Shown: piece after piece, positions 11,324-23,050 of the stretch
Layout of the letters: each line of letters starts with the position of its first letter
How positions within the stretch are numbered: the first letter of the stretch is position 1
Assembly: GCA_017139535.1 (NCBI GenBank)
Contig: WOUO01000024.1
Span: forward strand, 186,001 to 250,000
Reading direction: 5' to 3'
From: Trichocladium uniseriatum
Lineage: Eukaryota > Ascomycota > Sordariomycetes > Sordariales > Chaetomiaceae
DNA: 64,000 nt
Program-made: the position numbers and the translations under genes
Notes under the pieces: model-generated
Seen by the model: only the letters and a program-made list of their open reading frames with translations
Told to the model about the DNA's origin: nothing
The model's database searches: none

Positions 11324-12367
11324 ATGTACACCTACCTCCTAGCCGTTATCCCAATCCTCTTCTTCTTCTCCGGCCCCATTCTCCAGCTCTTCTCCCCCTC
11401 TCCGCCGCAAATCCGCCGCCTCCCACGTCCCGAATTCAAAAACCCAGACCTCCTGGCGCTCGAAACGGCTGATGGCGGCAACTACACCTGCCCGCCGGAT
11501 CTGTATAGAGTACACGTATTTTCTCGGGAGCCGCTAGTCCTGTATATCGAGGACTTTCTCTCTGCCACTGAGCGCACTCACTTGCTGAATATCAGGTGAG
11601 TCCACTTAACAGGCACATCCTCACATCCCCAACCTACTTACTCACCGCCGCCACTCACTTCCCCCCCCCCCCCCCCGCCCATCCCATCCCTCTCAACCAT
11701 CGCTAACCCACTCTTGTTCAAGCCACCCTCTCTACACCCCGTCAACAACGCACCACGGCGCCTCGGCCGCGCACAACCCGGCCGTGCGCGACTCCGAGGT
11801 CGCGCTGGTGCCGCGCGACCCGACGGTGCGGTGCATCGAGGACCGGGCGCGCGCGCTGCAAGGGTGGCGCGACGAGGTCTGGATCGAGCGGCTGCGCGTG
11901 CAGCGGTACCGCCCCGGCGGGCACTACGCCCATCATTTTGACTGGTTCGTTTCTCTCTTTGGTTTTGCCTATTAAGTTAGGGCTGGGCTGACGGGTTGTT
12001 TAGGGGGACCGGGTATGGTGGGTGGGGGAGGGTGAGTAGCTTTATGGTGTGGGTTGCTGGCTCCGGGGAAGGGGATGGGGAAGGGGAAGTGCTGGAGGGA
12101 GGGGGGACCGAGTTCCCCTTGCTGGGTAAAAAAGGGGATAAGAGGTGGTGTCGGTTTATCGAGTGTGATGGCCAGGAAGCGGAGGGGGAGGAGGCGGAGA
12201 GGAAAGGGGTCGTGTTTACGCCCCGTCCTGGGAACGCCGTGTATTGGGAGAACTTCAGGGCGGACGGGACTGGTAAGGGGTATGAGGAGTCCTGGCATGC
12301 TGGGTTGCCGGTGAAAAAGGGAGTCAAGGTTGGGTTGAATATTTGGAGTTGGGGCAGGATTGAGTGA
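11324..12367 (+). CDS. Membrane-anchored prolyl 4-hydroxylase-like 2OG-Fe(II) oxygenase
   Basis: Three exons (11324-11595, 11723-11944, 12004-12367) encode 285 residues. Residues 3-24 are a hydrophobic signal anchor, so the catalytic part is probably lumenal in the ER. The P4H fold is visible by its ligands: His162 and Asp164 in HHFDW, distal His263 in SWHAG, and Lys273 ten residues later to hold 2-oxoglutarate. The GGGTEFP turn is also present. Family members hydroxylate prolines using Fe(II), 2-oxoglutarate and O2; the substrate here is unknown. Intron 1 contains a 16-18 base C run near 11661. An out-of-frame upstream ATG (11316) opens a short ORF overlapping the start, which could lower translation. 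It is the only gene between the homeobox region and the Zn2Cys6 factor. Confidence 0.88.
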
Positions 12368-13176
12368 GGGTTTAGAAAAAGAAGGTACTTTGTTACTTCA
12401 TCGTTTAATTTGTCTCAATCTAGAAAGAGCCTTGGTTCTCGCAACTAAGGTACCTGGCAGCCTGTCACCTCTTGGCGCCACTAATTGACCATTGGAATGA
12501 GGCTTTTGAGCTGACGCACTCCCGACGCCAGAAAATCGCATCGTGGTTGCCCTTCGCGAATTCTCCCGCAAGCGTCCAACAAGTGCCCAACAAGTGTCCT
12601 CCCGATTGAGTCACTTGAGTCACGGCGCAACCGATGTGCGTAATTCTCATTTCCAGCCCGTCTCGATCCGGCACGATGAGTCACTGGTGTCATGGGCGGC
12701 TTCTTCCTCTTCCTTCCTGGTACTGAGCGACTTGGTGAGACTGGGCACACCGGTTTTGGGTTGCAACTTCCAGACCATTTCCGAGTCCGAAAACTCTTCG
12801 CCGTGGCCTCAGTCTGTCAGTCTCCATCTCTCTCCTTTCAGGCAGTCGTGATGATGTATCCTGGATAAACAGGCTGATCTTGTCGCCTGCCTGAAGCGCT
12901 CAGCAAAAGTACCCGCTTAACTGATCCTTCTCGGCAATCGGACCAAAGACCGTCCGCACAGGGACTCCGAGTCACTGGCGTTCCGGATCCGGGAGATTGC
13001 CGCTGCGCCATGTTATTAGGTTTCTGCGGTGACGAATATGGACCGGCGGGACCCAACGGCCGCCGGGTTATACAAGGGTCGGAGTCCGGAGCCGCACATT
13101 TGCTGGGCCCGGAGTCTTTCGATTCTTTCTGGTCGCCGCACTTCGGCTTCGGTCTCGGACTTGGCAACACCGCAGA
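12368..13176. promoter_or_regulatory. Intergenic region with the promoter of the Zn2Cys6 factor
   Basis: 809 bp between the P4H stop and the transcription factor start, both on the plus strand. It must contain the P4H 3' end and the next promoter. It carries one AGGTACCT palindrome (12448-12455). I see no clear TATA box and no gene. Confidence 0.5.
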
Positions 13177-16078
13177 ATGTCAACCTCACCCGAAGATGCC
13201 CCGTCGGAAGCGCCAGCTGCCGCCGCCGCCCAGGCTCACGAGCCGCTGGCCTGTGTCAGCTGCCGGTCCCGGAAGCTCAAATGTAAGGCGTGAAGCAGAT
13301 GGGCCCAAGCCCTGTGCTTACCGTAATTCTCAGGCGATCGGCAAAAACCCGTCTGCGCTCGGTGTAACAAGGCTGGTGGCGAGTGTGTTTACCCCGAATC
13401 CCGGAGAAAGCCAGCTTTCAAGCGGAGGAACGTGAGGGAGCTTGAGGAACGGCTCGGTACGCCTTGGTGCCCCCTTTTTCCGCATTGTTATGTGTGTTGA
13501 CCGGGAAACACAGCCCAGGTGGAAGACTTGCTTCATAATGTCGGCAAACAGCGAACTGTCCACCCGGCGCCAGCATGTGTCGGGGGGGTTGGAGGCGAGC
13601 CTTCTCGCCCCGAGAGGCCCCAACGCAACCCCGGGGAAGGACCGATGCCTTGGCTTCCATCATCCCCAACCGAGAGCCCGCCGACGGCGGACAGTTCCCC
13701 GCGAGGTGAGCTGTTCGGGCTCGGCCAATTTGAGAGGCTGCCCCCCTTCGAAATGATTGAGGACCTGTAGGTGTGAACGTGCTTCCCGGGTGCACATCTT
13801 GCTGACTGACAGGGTTAGCCACGCCATCTTTTTCTCGACACAGCAGCATTTTCTGCCCATTATACACCGGGACAACTATTTGCGGACCTTTCATTCCCCA
13901 CCTCACATGCGCCCGCCCATGTGTCTCCAGTATGCCATTTGGACAGTCGCCTCCAACGGCCACTCCAAGTATGGATGTTATCACGATGCCTTGTATCGAC
14001 GTGCTCGCCATTATCTGGAATCGGACGAGCTAAGGGTTGGCACGCCATCACGATTGTCGGGTTATCCTCTCTAACCTGTCTGCAGGGACACGGTGAACAT
14101 TTCATTACGATTGGTCACGCACAAGCCTGGGCTCTCGTAGCAACGGATGAAGCCCGTTGTCTGTTGTTCACCAGGGCCGCGATGAGTTCTGCCAGGTCCA
14201 TCCGGCTGGCCGGAATGATGGGCCTGAATAGGCTCGACAGTACACTCACCGAAGACGAGCTCCCTATGGCACCTATGATTGCCCCGGCCAAGAGCTGGGC
14301 CGAGCTCGAGGAGCGTCGAAGGCTTTTTTGGGGCGGGTTTTGCATCGACAGCTACGCTAGCATCAGCACCGGCTGGCCGGCTTTGATCGATATGAACCAG
14401 GTGAGTTTGTTCAATCATTAGGCCTGTACAGGCAATAACTAACTCGAGTTAGGTCACCACCCATTTGCCTGCATCCGAGGAAGCGTTTACCACAGGTATC
14501 GAAGAGACAACTTCCACGCTGCAGGATGCATTCCGGAGCCCCAACTACTCCACGTTTGCTGGCAATGCGGTTGTCTGCTATATATTTAACCAGATGATGA
14601 AGCATGCCCAACGGCCAATGCCCAATGACAGGCCAGAAGACACCGAGTTTGGGCCGTTTTGGAAGCGCCACCGGGAGCTCGACAACATGCTATCCAGTGC
14701 TTTCATGTTTCTGCCTGAGCGCTACAGGTTGCCTGTGAATTTGCGCGATCCCGTCGCCGTGCAGACTAATCTGAACCTGCATGCGGCAGTCATTTTGCTC
14801 CATAACGCGGCCTGTGACAAGGCCGACAAGTTCAAGCTGCCGGGCATCAAACAGCCCAGCCGGACAAGAGCCCTGACTGCCGCCCAGGAGATTGTCGACA
14901 TCATAAAATTGGCCAGCTATATGAGGTCAGGATATGTGAGTTCCTTCTTCATCTTGTCCTATTGGTTCACTTAACTGACCTATTGCCGTGAACAGAGAGG
15001 GCCCCTGATGGCGCTTTCTCTCTACTGCGCTGCGACAGTCTACGTATCACAGGCAAAAGAAAAGCCAGAGGAGTACGATAAAACTAACCTTGAACTTCTT
15101 GTCAAGTGTATGTCCGTTGTCGGACGGGAGCACGCCATCACACGAGCATACCTCAACCAGATCATGCTCGATATTGAACGCAACGGCCTCTCTACCTCGT
15201 TCGACATTTCCCCCCTCGTTGTCGAACAGAACCCTCGTGGCCATGGCATCCCCCTTGTGGCTCGCGGTTCCATCTCAAGTCATACCAAAATCCAACCACC
15301 GCTGCCGGGATACTTACCCTTGGGTAACCCACAGGGCACGACAACCCTTGTACCCGGTGCCGTCCCTCCTATGGCGTGTGGACCATTTGTCGGCTCATAC
15401 GGAGAGCCAGAGGATTCGAACCCCCCAGCTAGCAAGCGGATGCGCACTTCGGCCGGGCCAGACACCGGTGCATCATCGTCTAAAGGCGCCCGCGCCGAAG
15501 TGCCTGGTCTCCTCTCATTGTGGTCTAGCGGACGCCCGAATTTCAACAACACCTTGGACGGCGCCACGGCCACCGCGCTATTCGGCTATCCCGGTGGCAA
15601 CGGCTGGTCTTACGCGGCGAAATACATGAGCACCACGACCACCACCACTCTGCCTCATCGCACGGGTTCCCCGGCCATGAACAACAGTCAAGCCACGTCG
15701 AGCGCAACGGCATCCATCGCCGTCCCGAGCCTGATCGACTTTACCATGGCCGCAGAAGACGTAGTGTTTGCGCAAATGCCGGGCCCTGGGCCGCCAGGTG
15801 TGGGAACCAGCTTCGCCGCGAGTAGCGGCAATACCAACACAAACAACAACAACAACAGCGACATGCCCGGCATGGATATCTTGCAGAGTATGGGAGAGTG
15901 GGGCTTTTCCGATCCCGAGGCATTTTACGCCATGCTGGCCGCCGTGAGTTCAAACCAACCTGATGACTTTGGGACGTCGCAGGACAGCATGGAGCAATGG
16001 GCGTCGCTGGATAGCGGCGATGGCGGGAGTTCCGCTAGAGGGTCTTGGGATACTAGCGGGGCCGGCGGTTCTGGGTGA
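13177..16078 (+). CDS. Zn2Cys6 fungal-specific transcription factor
   Basis: Seven exons (13177-13282, 13334-13456, 13514-13766, 13813-14035, 14086-14400, 14453-14935, 14996-16078) give 861 residues, and all junctions keep frame. The binuclear zinc cluster is at residues 26-53, with Cys26, 29, 36, 43, 46 and 53 all present; intron 1 splits the codon of Cys36. The fungal-specific regulatory domain occupies the middle (exons 4-7; landmarks LQYAIWTVASNGH and HGEHFITIGHAQAW). The C-terminus is Ser/Thr/Asn-rich and probably holds the activation region. The family acts as nuclear regulators of carbon use, secondary metabolism or stress; the target is not evident. It converges on the cytochrome b5 reductase gene, and there is no biosynthetic cluster beside it. 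Confidence 0.9.
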
Positions 16079-16533
16079 TTGGAGTCTAGGTATAAAAAAA
16101 ATTCATGGGATCGGTGTGGCGTTTGTAAATTATGGGACATCTCCGCCACTGTATCATATCGGCATCTGGGGTGCATTGGTGTACAACAACCTTGGGAGTT
16201 TTGAGGGCAGGATAATACGGTACCTGGGGGGATATTGCATTAGGACGGAACAAGGACAGGGTCTGCATGGAAAAAGGGGTGTACGATAGACTCAACGCTC
16301 CTCACTAGATGACAAGATATCTCCAATCTAATATAATTAGATATTCCAGCAAGCGCGCTGGCTTTGACAAGTTCTATACAGGCGTTTTTATCTACCTCTG
16401 CCGTCTGCGTCAATAAGGATAGGTGGTACAGATTCCGTACACGAGTATCGTATTAATCAGGAGGCCGAGCTTTGGCATGACCACCGCCCTGACCTCCTCT
16501 CGCCGTATTTATGTTTTACCCCTCGCATCCAGC
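16079..16533. other. Convergent 3' region
   Basis: 455 bp between the stops of two convergent genes (Zn2Cys6 factor and cytochrome b5 reductase). It should hold both polyadenylation regions. No ORF or RNA gene is evident. Confidence 0.6.
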
Positions 16534-17647
16534 TTAGAAGGCAAACACCTGGTCCTCGAGCTTGCTGACGGGCCTGGCCTTCTTGAAGCCCAGGCTCTCG
16601 GTCGTCTTCTTCAGGCCGCTTACCATGGGCGGGGGGCCGCACAGCAGAATCTTGACGTCGTCGGCGGGCTTGGGAAGCCATTTCTGCAAAGTACATCGTC
16701 AGCAAACATACAACTATCAACAATCTCAACCCCGGTGCCAAACTCACGGTAACCATATCCGCCGTCACGTAGCCCACACCGCCAGTCCACCCGGCAGGCG
16801 GCTTGTCCAGCACATAGTGCACGCGGAACCCCTTGTCCTCGGCCGCCAGCTGGTCCAGGTCCTCCTTGAGCAGGATGTCCTGCTCCGTTACGTTGGCAAA
16901 GATGAGGTCGACCTCGGTGCGGTCGCCCGCCGCGCGGCCCCGGATGATCGCCCGCACCACCTGCAGCATGGGCGTGATGCCCGTGCCGCCCGCGATCATG
17001 CCAAAGTGCCGCACCATGTTGGGCGTGTACACGAACGCGCCCTTGGGGCCGCGCACACGGATGGATTGACCGACGGCTAGGGAGGCCATGTGCCGGCTGA
17101 TGTTGCCGGTGGGGTACGACTTGATCAAGAGGTCGATGTAGCCGGGTTGGTGGTCGCCCGAGATCGGGGTGTAGCTGCGCACGATCTCCTTGGAGGTGCC
17201 GTCGGGTTGGGGGAGGACCGCGCCGATCGAGATGTGCTGGCCGATGGGTAGGCCGAGGATCGAGGTCGGGGAGGGGAGGGCAAAGCGGTAGCTTGGGGTG
17301 GGGAGTTAGTATGTGCTTGAGTGGAGAAAGTGGTGTTGGTGTGACTGTGGCTGGCTTACATGGCGACGTTGTGGGAGATGATGGTCTTCTCTTTGAGCTC
17401 AAACTCCTGGAAAACGTCCGGCTTGAGGACCTTCTTGGGGGCTGCGGCAGCCGGGTTAGCGGTTGTTTCTCGTATGGCTGGGGCGCGACATACCCATCCG
17501 GAAGTACTTGATGATGCCCAGGACAAGGCCCAAGAGCGCGGCGTAGGGGAGCCACTCCATCTTGACGAGGGCAGTTCCGAAGACAAGCAGGCCGACGGGG
17601 ATGTAGATACCGTCGAAATAGGGGCGCGAGAGCAGTGAATCGGCCAT
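16534..17647 (-). CDS. CBR1: NADH-cytochrome b5 reductase
   Basis: Four exons read on the minus strand (17494-17647, 17360-17441, 16748-17291, 16534-16683) encode 309 residues, the usual length. Residues about 15-50 are hydrophobic and anchor the enzyme to the ER or outer mitochondrial membrane. The FAD-binding motif RSYTPISGD, the NADH-binding GGTGITPMLQ and LLCGPPPM follow in the expected order. The enzyme moves electrons from NADH to cytochrome b5 for fatty-acid desaturation and sterol synthesis. The length and N-terminal anchor fit the CBR1 type better than the matrix-processed MCR1 type, but the two paralogues cannot be separated with certainty. It is divergent from the GIG1-like gene across about 560 bp. 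Confidence 0.92.
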
Positions 17648-18207
17648 ACTATAGCGTCGCTCCTCCTCCGTTTATCTGGCGTGAGCTGCGACGTCGACGG
17701 ATCGGTGGGACCTCAATTGAGAAAAAGGAGTCGAGAAACCGTGTCTCTCAAGACTCAATGACGGGGGTTGAGGATGGGCCGATTTTGCTGCGGGCTGGAC
17801 CGAATTCTGCGGTGGAGAACCGGGGCCCCACCACTTTTTGGCAGCTCTGGTTCAACAATTTGACCCCGGCAGACCGCAGGTCCCTTTGACAGGGGCGACC
17901 TCCGCGCCGGTAAGCTCCGGTTGGTTGCACGGCACGGCTGCCCTCGGGTTGCAACACAAACACCTCAGTTAACGGAAGCCTCATGAATTTGTTATTGAAT
18001 GTCCAACGCTCCTTCCGCCGGGTAACCACTCATGATTTTCTGGCCACTAGTCGGGCTAGCCTTACTCTTGCACACACCACTTTTTTGCCAAAGTTTCCAA
18101 GATTCTCTCAGCCCTACGTCCAGACTGGGATCGGCAGAACTCCAAAGAAGCCCCGAGCAAAACCCCACCCTATTCCCCAAGCACCGCTCAAAGATTCACA
18201 TTTCCAA
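17648..18207. promoter_or_regulatory. Shared divergent promoter, CBR1 and GIG1-like genes
   Basis: 560 bp between the two start codons on opposite strands, so both promoters lie here. An in-frame ATG at 17983 could extend the GIG1-like protein by 75 residues. No other gene is seen. Confidence 0.55.
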
Positions 18208-18908
18208 ATGGGCGAAAACGCGACAGGCGAGGCGGCAGGCGAGGCGCCATTCCCTCTGACTGAGGTGGATAAATGGGTTCTCTCTCAGACCGACGAAGAG
18301 TTTACATATCACACCTGGGATGAGCTGCGCAGTCTCATTCGTATGATCATCTGCTTCTTTTGATTGTCCTGGTACTAGCAGTACTAACACAGCCAGAAAA
18401 CAACCAACTCTCGCTGCTCAAGAGGAAGCCGTCCGACCTCCGGCGGTACATGGACTGGACCACCAAGACAAAGGCCGAGTATGGCAGCATGACCAACTAC
18501 CTCCTAGCCCACCGCCTGCCCAAAGTCTGGGGCTCGCCGCCCTTCGCGCCGGCCTCTGACACGCCGTTTGCGGACCCGTCCGACTACCGGGTGCTGATCA
18601 ATGACTGGCCGTACGGCTTCGCCCCGGGCATCGCCCACATTGTTGTTTGGTCCCGCACCCCGATCCCGACCGATGACGACGTTGGTGACATGACGCCCGA
18701 GAGCAGGAAGATAGTGGCCGAGTTTGTGAAGCGGTATTTTGTAGATAGTCTCGGACCCGGGGGAGAGGAGAGGGTGATGTGGTTCAAGAACTGGGTGGCC
18801 TTGCAGAGCGTCCGGTCGGTCGACCATATCCATATCCTTGTGAAGGATGTCGAGCCCGCAGTGTTGCAGGAGTGGGCGAAGGAGCAGGAGTGGCATAGAC
18901 GGCCGTAA
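18208..18908 (+). CDS. GIG1/DUF3605 family (N-acetylglucosamine-induced protein 1-like)
   Basis: Two exons (18208-18340, 18397-18908) encode 214 residues. The intron uses a GTATGA donor and a CCAG acceptor nine bases beyond a perfect TACTAAC branch; this choice restores LRSLIQNNQLSLLKR. Family hallmarks are RKPSDLRRYMDW, INDWPYGFAPGIAHIVVW, the WFKNW segment and the DHIHILVKD end. GIG1 is induced by N-acetylglucosamine in Candida albicans, but its biochemical role is unknown. An upstream in-frame ATG at 17983 would add an Arg-rich, nearly acid-free N-terminus resembling a mitochondrial presequence. The shorter start is preferred because the family begins near here. Its stop lies 48 bp from the stop of the convergent TMEM208-like gene. 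Confidence 0.85.
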
Positions 18909-18956
18909 ATGCTGCATAGGATCGGCGTTGTAAAAAGCGCGTCGTTTATAATAGAT

Positions 18957-19433
18957 TTAAGCCGCCCGCCGCTGCTTGCGATTCATGTTGCCCGCAGGGG
19001 CAGGGTTGGCGCCCATCTGTGCCATCTGCTTTGCCGCACCCATCATGCCGAAGGCCTTGTAGGCACCGTATGCCGGTACCACACTCCAGAGGAACCACGC
19101 CCAGTTGCCGAAGAGGGCCACGAGAATCGCGGCAGCCCAAGTCACCCAGACGACGTCAAACATGTACTCGGTCAGGCCGGGAGCAGCGAGGTCCTCCCCG
19201 GACGATTTGAGCGCTTTGGTGGCGGGGTCATAGCTGGGGCGTCCGGTCTTTTCCAGAGTAAACTGGCAGAAGAAGCTGGGAAGGGAGAGGATGAACCACA
19301 GCAGGAGGGAGCGCGTCCTGAACACGAAGTGCAGGAGCAGGAACACGCCATTGACAATCAGCGAGCCAATGTGGAGGTTGTTGAGCGCAGCCACATTGGA
19401 CTTGGCTCGGTCCTTGCGTGCTTTCTGAGCCAT
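18957..19433 (-). CDS. TMEM208/SND2-type ER membrane protein (DUF788)
   Basis: Single exon, 158 residues, from ATG at 19433 to TAA at 18957. The start MAQKARKDRAK is a charged cytosolic head. Several hydrophobic segments follow (around LHIGSLIVNGVFLLLHFVF, LLLWFILSLPSFF, WVTWAAAILVALF and WAWFLWSVVPAYGAY). It ends in NRKQRRAA, a basic tail common in this family. TMEM208 and yeast Snd2 serve the SRP-independent (SND) route that targets membrane proteins to the ER. The frame stays open upstream of 19433 for 45 codons, but the family begins at this Met. The 3' end faces the GIG1-like gene with only 48 bp between the stops. Confidence 0.87.
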   Translation of the reverse strand: MAQKARKDRAKSNVAALNNLHIGSLIVNGVFLLLHFVFRTRSLLLWFILSLPSFFCQFTLEKTGRPSYDPATKALKSSGEDLAAPGLTEYMFDVVWVTWAAAILVALFGNWAWFLWSVVPAYGAYKAFGMMGAAKQMAQMGANPAPAGNMNRKQRRAA

Positions 19434-20551
19434 GTTGGGTGGTAGAGAGTGGAACAGCAGAAAGAGAAGGGAAAAGTCGAAGGTGACGTGTTGCGAATGA
19501 GGTTGATATGAGAGTGAACTTGATTGATGAAGCGAAGTCAACAGTGGCCGTTTGCGGTTCCTTGGCACTTCTTTCGCCCCACAGAAGCCACTTGCACCCT
19601 TGCCCCACAGGGACTCCAGACATAGGGAAACTTAAACTTGCGGCTTATGAGACGGGTTGTTGACTCTATGTTTAGCCGGGACTCTGGATTTCTTGGCCAT
19701 TAGTATATATTTGATAATTTGACCTCCGGTACACATTCAATAATGACCTCGCTCAAATCTCAACCATTCAGTGTCCTCTGTCTGAGGCTCACCAGCCTTC
19801 AACCAGCCCTGCACTCGTGGCTGGGGAAGCTCCACAGTCATGGGTTGCTCGGCAGGCTGCAACCGCTGCTGGCCCAGAACGCGTAGCCAATCAATTGCCC
19901 CGGCTCGCCCACCATAACATTGGATTGCGGGCGACCAGCAACAGCACACTTCCAGGTTGACGCCTTGACAGCTTCCCGCCGTGTGCAAAGCGAAAGAACA
20001 CCAGCCCATCGCTTGGCGACAACCTGGAAATCCGGGGCTGGCATTGCTGGGATTGCCGTTGTCCGTCGCTACTTCCTTTTCTGCTTTTGGAAGTCATGCT
20101 TTTGAGACTTGGAGGGATTTGACGACCAGCTTTGCGGGCCCGCATCGCTACCCTTTGTTTTTCGCTTTCAGAGCTGAGGAAGGCCTGTGTCTGTTTTGCC
20201 TCGACGCTTTTAGAGAGTCCTGGCCGACAACAACCCACTTCTGTCGCGCCATCACCAGCATCCGCTAATTACCGTTGCGCATACCGATCCACGATTCCCA
20301 CGATAATCTTGTTTGTTTCTTAATCCAACAGTCGCATCGACCATTTCTTCCCGCCCACCCCCCAACGGCCCCGACGGCCCCTCCCGCGACCCGAGAGCGA
20401 ACACCACCAAATTCCGAACTCGCCACATGCCCGATAGGCACATCCAGCCAAAGTCGTTTGTTGGTTTGGGCGATCCCATGGATTCTTCTCGTCGGTAGCA
20501 ACGGAACATCACGTCGCACCCAACCCCGGCGCACCGCCCCTCCGCTTCGAG
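19434..20551. promoter_or_regulatory. Divergent promoter region, SND2-like and CDC27
   Basis: 1.1 kb between divergent starts. Only overlapping short ORFs are present. Bases 20330-20540 are pyrimidine- and C-rich, as expected of the CDC27 5' leader. No specific site was identified. Confidence 0.5.
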
Positions 20552-23050
20552 ATGGCACCGAACAGCGCAGCGATTGCTGGCTTGTTGAAGCAGACCGTCT
20601 ACTACCACCTCGACAACTTCTCTTACCAAAACGCCCTCTTCTTTGCTGAACGACTACATGCACACGATGCGCGCTCCCCCGACTCAGCTTACCTCCTCGC
20701 CCTTTGCCACTTCCGTCTCGGCGATTCTCGGTCGGCATATGAAGTCAGCAAGCTGTCAAGCTACCGGGGGACTCATCTAGGATGTGGCTTCGTCTTTGCC
20801 CAGTCCTGCCTGGACCTGGAACGGTACAAGGATGGGATTACGGCGTTGGAGAAGGCGCGGGCATTGTGGTCCGGGAAATGCAGCGCTGGCAGGCACACGG
20901 CGTCGACCCGGGCGCCATACCCCGACGCGGCCACCGTGAGCTGTCTCCTCGGCAAGCTCTACCGGGCATACGACGACAAGAAGAAGGCCGTCACATGTTT
21001 CGAGGATGCCCTGCGAGCCAATCCCTTTATGTGGGATGCCTTCACCAGTCTTTGCGACATGGGCGTCAATGTTAGGGTACCCAACATTTTTAAACTTAAT
21101 GACACTTTTGCTCGGAATTTCGACCAGGAATCGGCCGGAACAAACGTCGATTCCAACGGAGCCGCTCCGGAACCTCTGCAGAGGAAGGCCGGCATCCAGG
21201 CTCTCAACCACGACAACGACCCATTCGAGGGGCACCGTTCCACAGCGTTTCAAGACGTTTCGAGTAATAACATGCTATTCGTCGACCATGGCGAACACGA
21301 CTTGACGTCCAAGATCAGCGCTACCCACTCGAGGTATACAGCGAACCAAGTCAGTCGACAGGCACCTGATGGGATGGAAACCCCGACTGGCCCTGCGGTT
21401 CCCCACCAAGAAACACAGGCGCCCCGCGCAGGTTTTCACCCAGAACCACCGTTGGCCCCAACTCGCCGGACGCGGGCAGCCCAGCCTGTTGAACCCGGCA
21501 TTCTCGAAGCCCCGCCGAGGATGGGCTACCGCTTGGGCTCTAGGAAGAGAGAGAAGACCCAGGATCAGGCAACGGACCTTTCAGAATCAGCCACGAGAGT
21601 GCCCGCGCTCTCTCTATCAGCTACAGAAAGGAAACGCACGGCTTCGGGGCACCCGGTTCAGCCACGTCCGACCAACGGTGAGGAGCCGAGGAGGAGTGCT
21701 AGGCTGAACGTTCCCCCCAGAACTGCTGCGACGAGAGCCAACTCGGGTGCGACTGCCACGACGGCAACCCGCGAGCTGAAGAAGGCTAGGCCCCCCATTT
21801 CAAGGATCGTTCGCCCCGGCTCCAGTGGAACCAGCGTCGGCAGGGTTGTCAGTGGGAACCGGAAACCGCCAGAAGATCACAGTATGGATATCGACCAGGC
21901 TGAAGGTCCGCGTGTGAAGGAGGCCGCCACCGTGCTAATCCCGCCACCAAAGCCGGTTGAGCCAGAGCCGGTCAAGGTAGATGAGGGCTTGAGGTGGATT
22001 CTGGATCTGTTGAAAAAAATGGCATCTGGATACCTCCTTTCATCGCAATTTCAGTGTCAAGAGGCACTAGCGGCATTCGCATCACTACCTCGGAGTCACC
22101 AGGATACGCCATGGGTGCTCGCACGGATGGGAAGAGTCCACTACGAACAAGCGGACTACACAGAAGCCGAAAAGTTCTACAGGCGCCTCCGTATCCTCGC
22201 CCCGACACGCCACGAGGACATGGAGGTGTACTCGACCATTCTTTGGCATCTGAGGAAGGAGACGGATCTCTCATTCCTCGCACACGAGCTCATCGACGCT
22301 GTGTGGGACTCGCCACAAGCCTGGTGCGCGTTGGGGAACGCGTCATCTCTGGCTTCGGAGCACGAGCAAGCCCTCCGCTGCTTCAAGCGGGCCATCCAAC
22401 TCCATCCCAAGTTCGCATATGCCTATACATTGCAGGGACACGAGCATGTCGAAAACGAGGAATACGACAAGGCCCTGATGGCATATCGGCACGCGATCGC
22501 GGCGGATAAGCGACACTACAACGCATACTACGGGATTGGAAAGGTGTACGAAAAGCTGGGCAATTTTGACAAGGCGATGAGACACTATCGCTCCGCATTG
22601 ATGATCCACCCGACGCATGCCGTCTTGATTTGCTGCATGGGGACGGTGTTGCAGAGACAGAAGCAGATGGTCAAAGCTCTTCCGTACTTTATCAGGGCCG
22701 TCGAGCTGGCGCCTCGGGCCCCCGAGATGCGGCACAAGAAGGCTCGGGCGTTGCTGGCAACTGGGCAGCTGGAGGAGGCGCACCGCGAGCTCGTCATCCT
22801 GAGAGACCTTGCACCAAACAAGGCTGAGGTTCACTTCCTCCTCGGCAAGCTCGCCAAAACACTTGGGGATAAGAAGTCGGCTGTTCGTCACTTCACCATT
22901 GCCCTGAGCTTGGATCCCAAGGTAAGAATTAACCGCTTTCTTGTTACGCAGACCAAGATGCTAACTTTTCCTTAGGCGAGCGCCGAGATCAAGGAGGAGA
23001 TTGGGGGCCTCGACGAGGACGAATGTTTGGATCTTCCCATGATGCATTGA
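20552..23050 (+). CDS. CDC27: Anaphase-promoting complex subunit APC3/CDC27
   Basis: Exon 1 (20552-22921) and a short exon 2 (22976-23050) encode 814 residues. The N-terminal domain opens with a TPR array (YYHLDNFSYQNALFFAERL, then YLLALCHFRLGD), followed by the characteristic CFEDALRANPFMWDAF segment. A disordered middle of about 290 residues is rich in Ser, Pro and Arg. The C-terminal half is a run of TPRs (ALGNASSLASEHEQALRCF, YAYTLQGHEH, AYYGIGKVYEKLGNFDKA). CDC27 is a scaffold subunit of the nuclear APC/C ubiquitin ligase and binds the IR tails of Cdc20 and Cdh1. The last exon adds an acidic end (GLDEDECLDLPMMH). Aspergillus bimA and fission yeast nuc2 are the same protein. Confidence 0.95.

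Noticed and set aside
15412..15425. Exact reverse B-box (GGATTCGAACC)
   Set aside because: It lies inside the last coding exon of the Zn2Cys6 factor (EDSNPPAS) with no tRNA fold around it.
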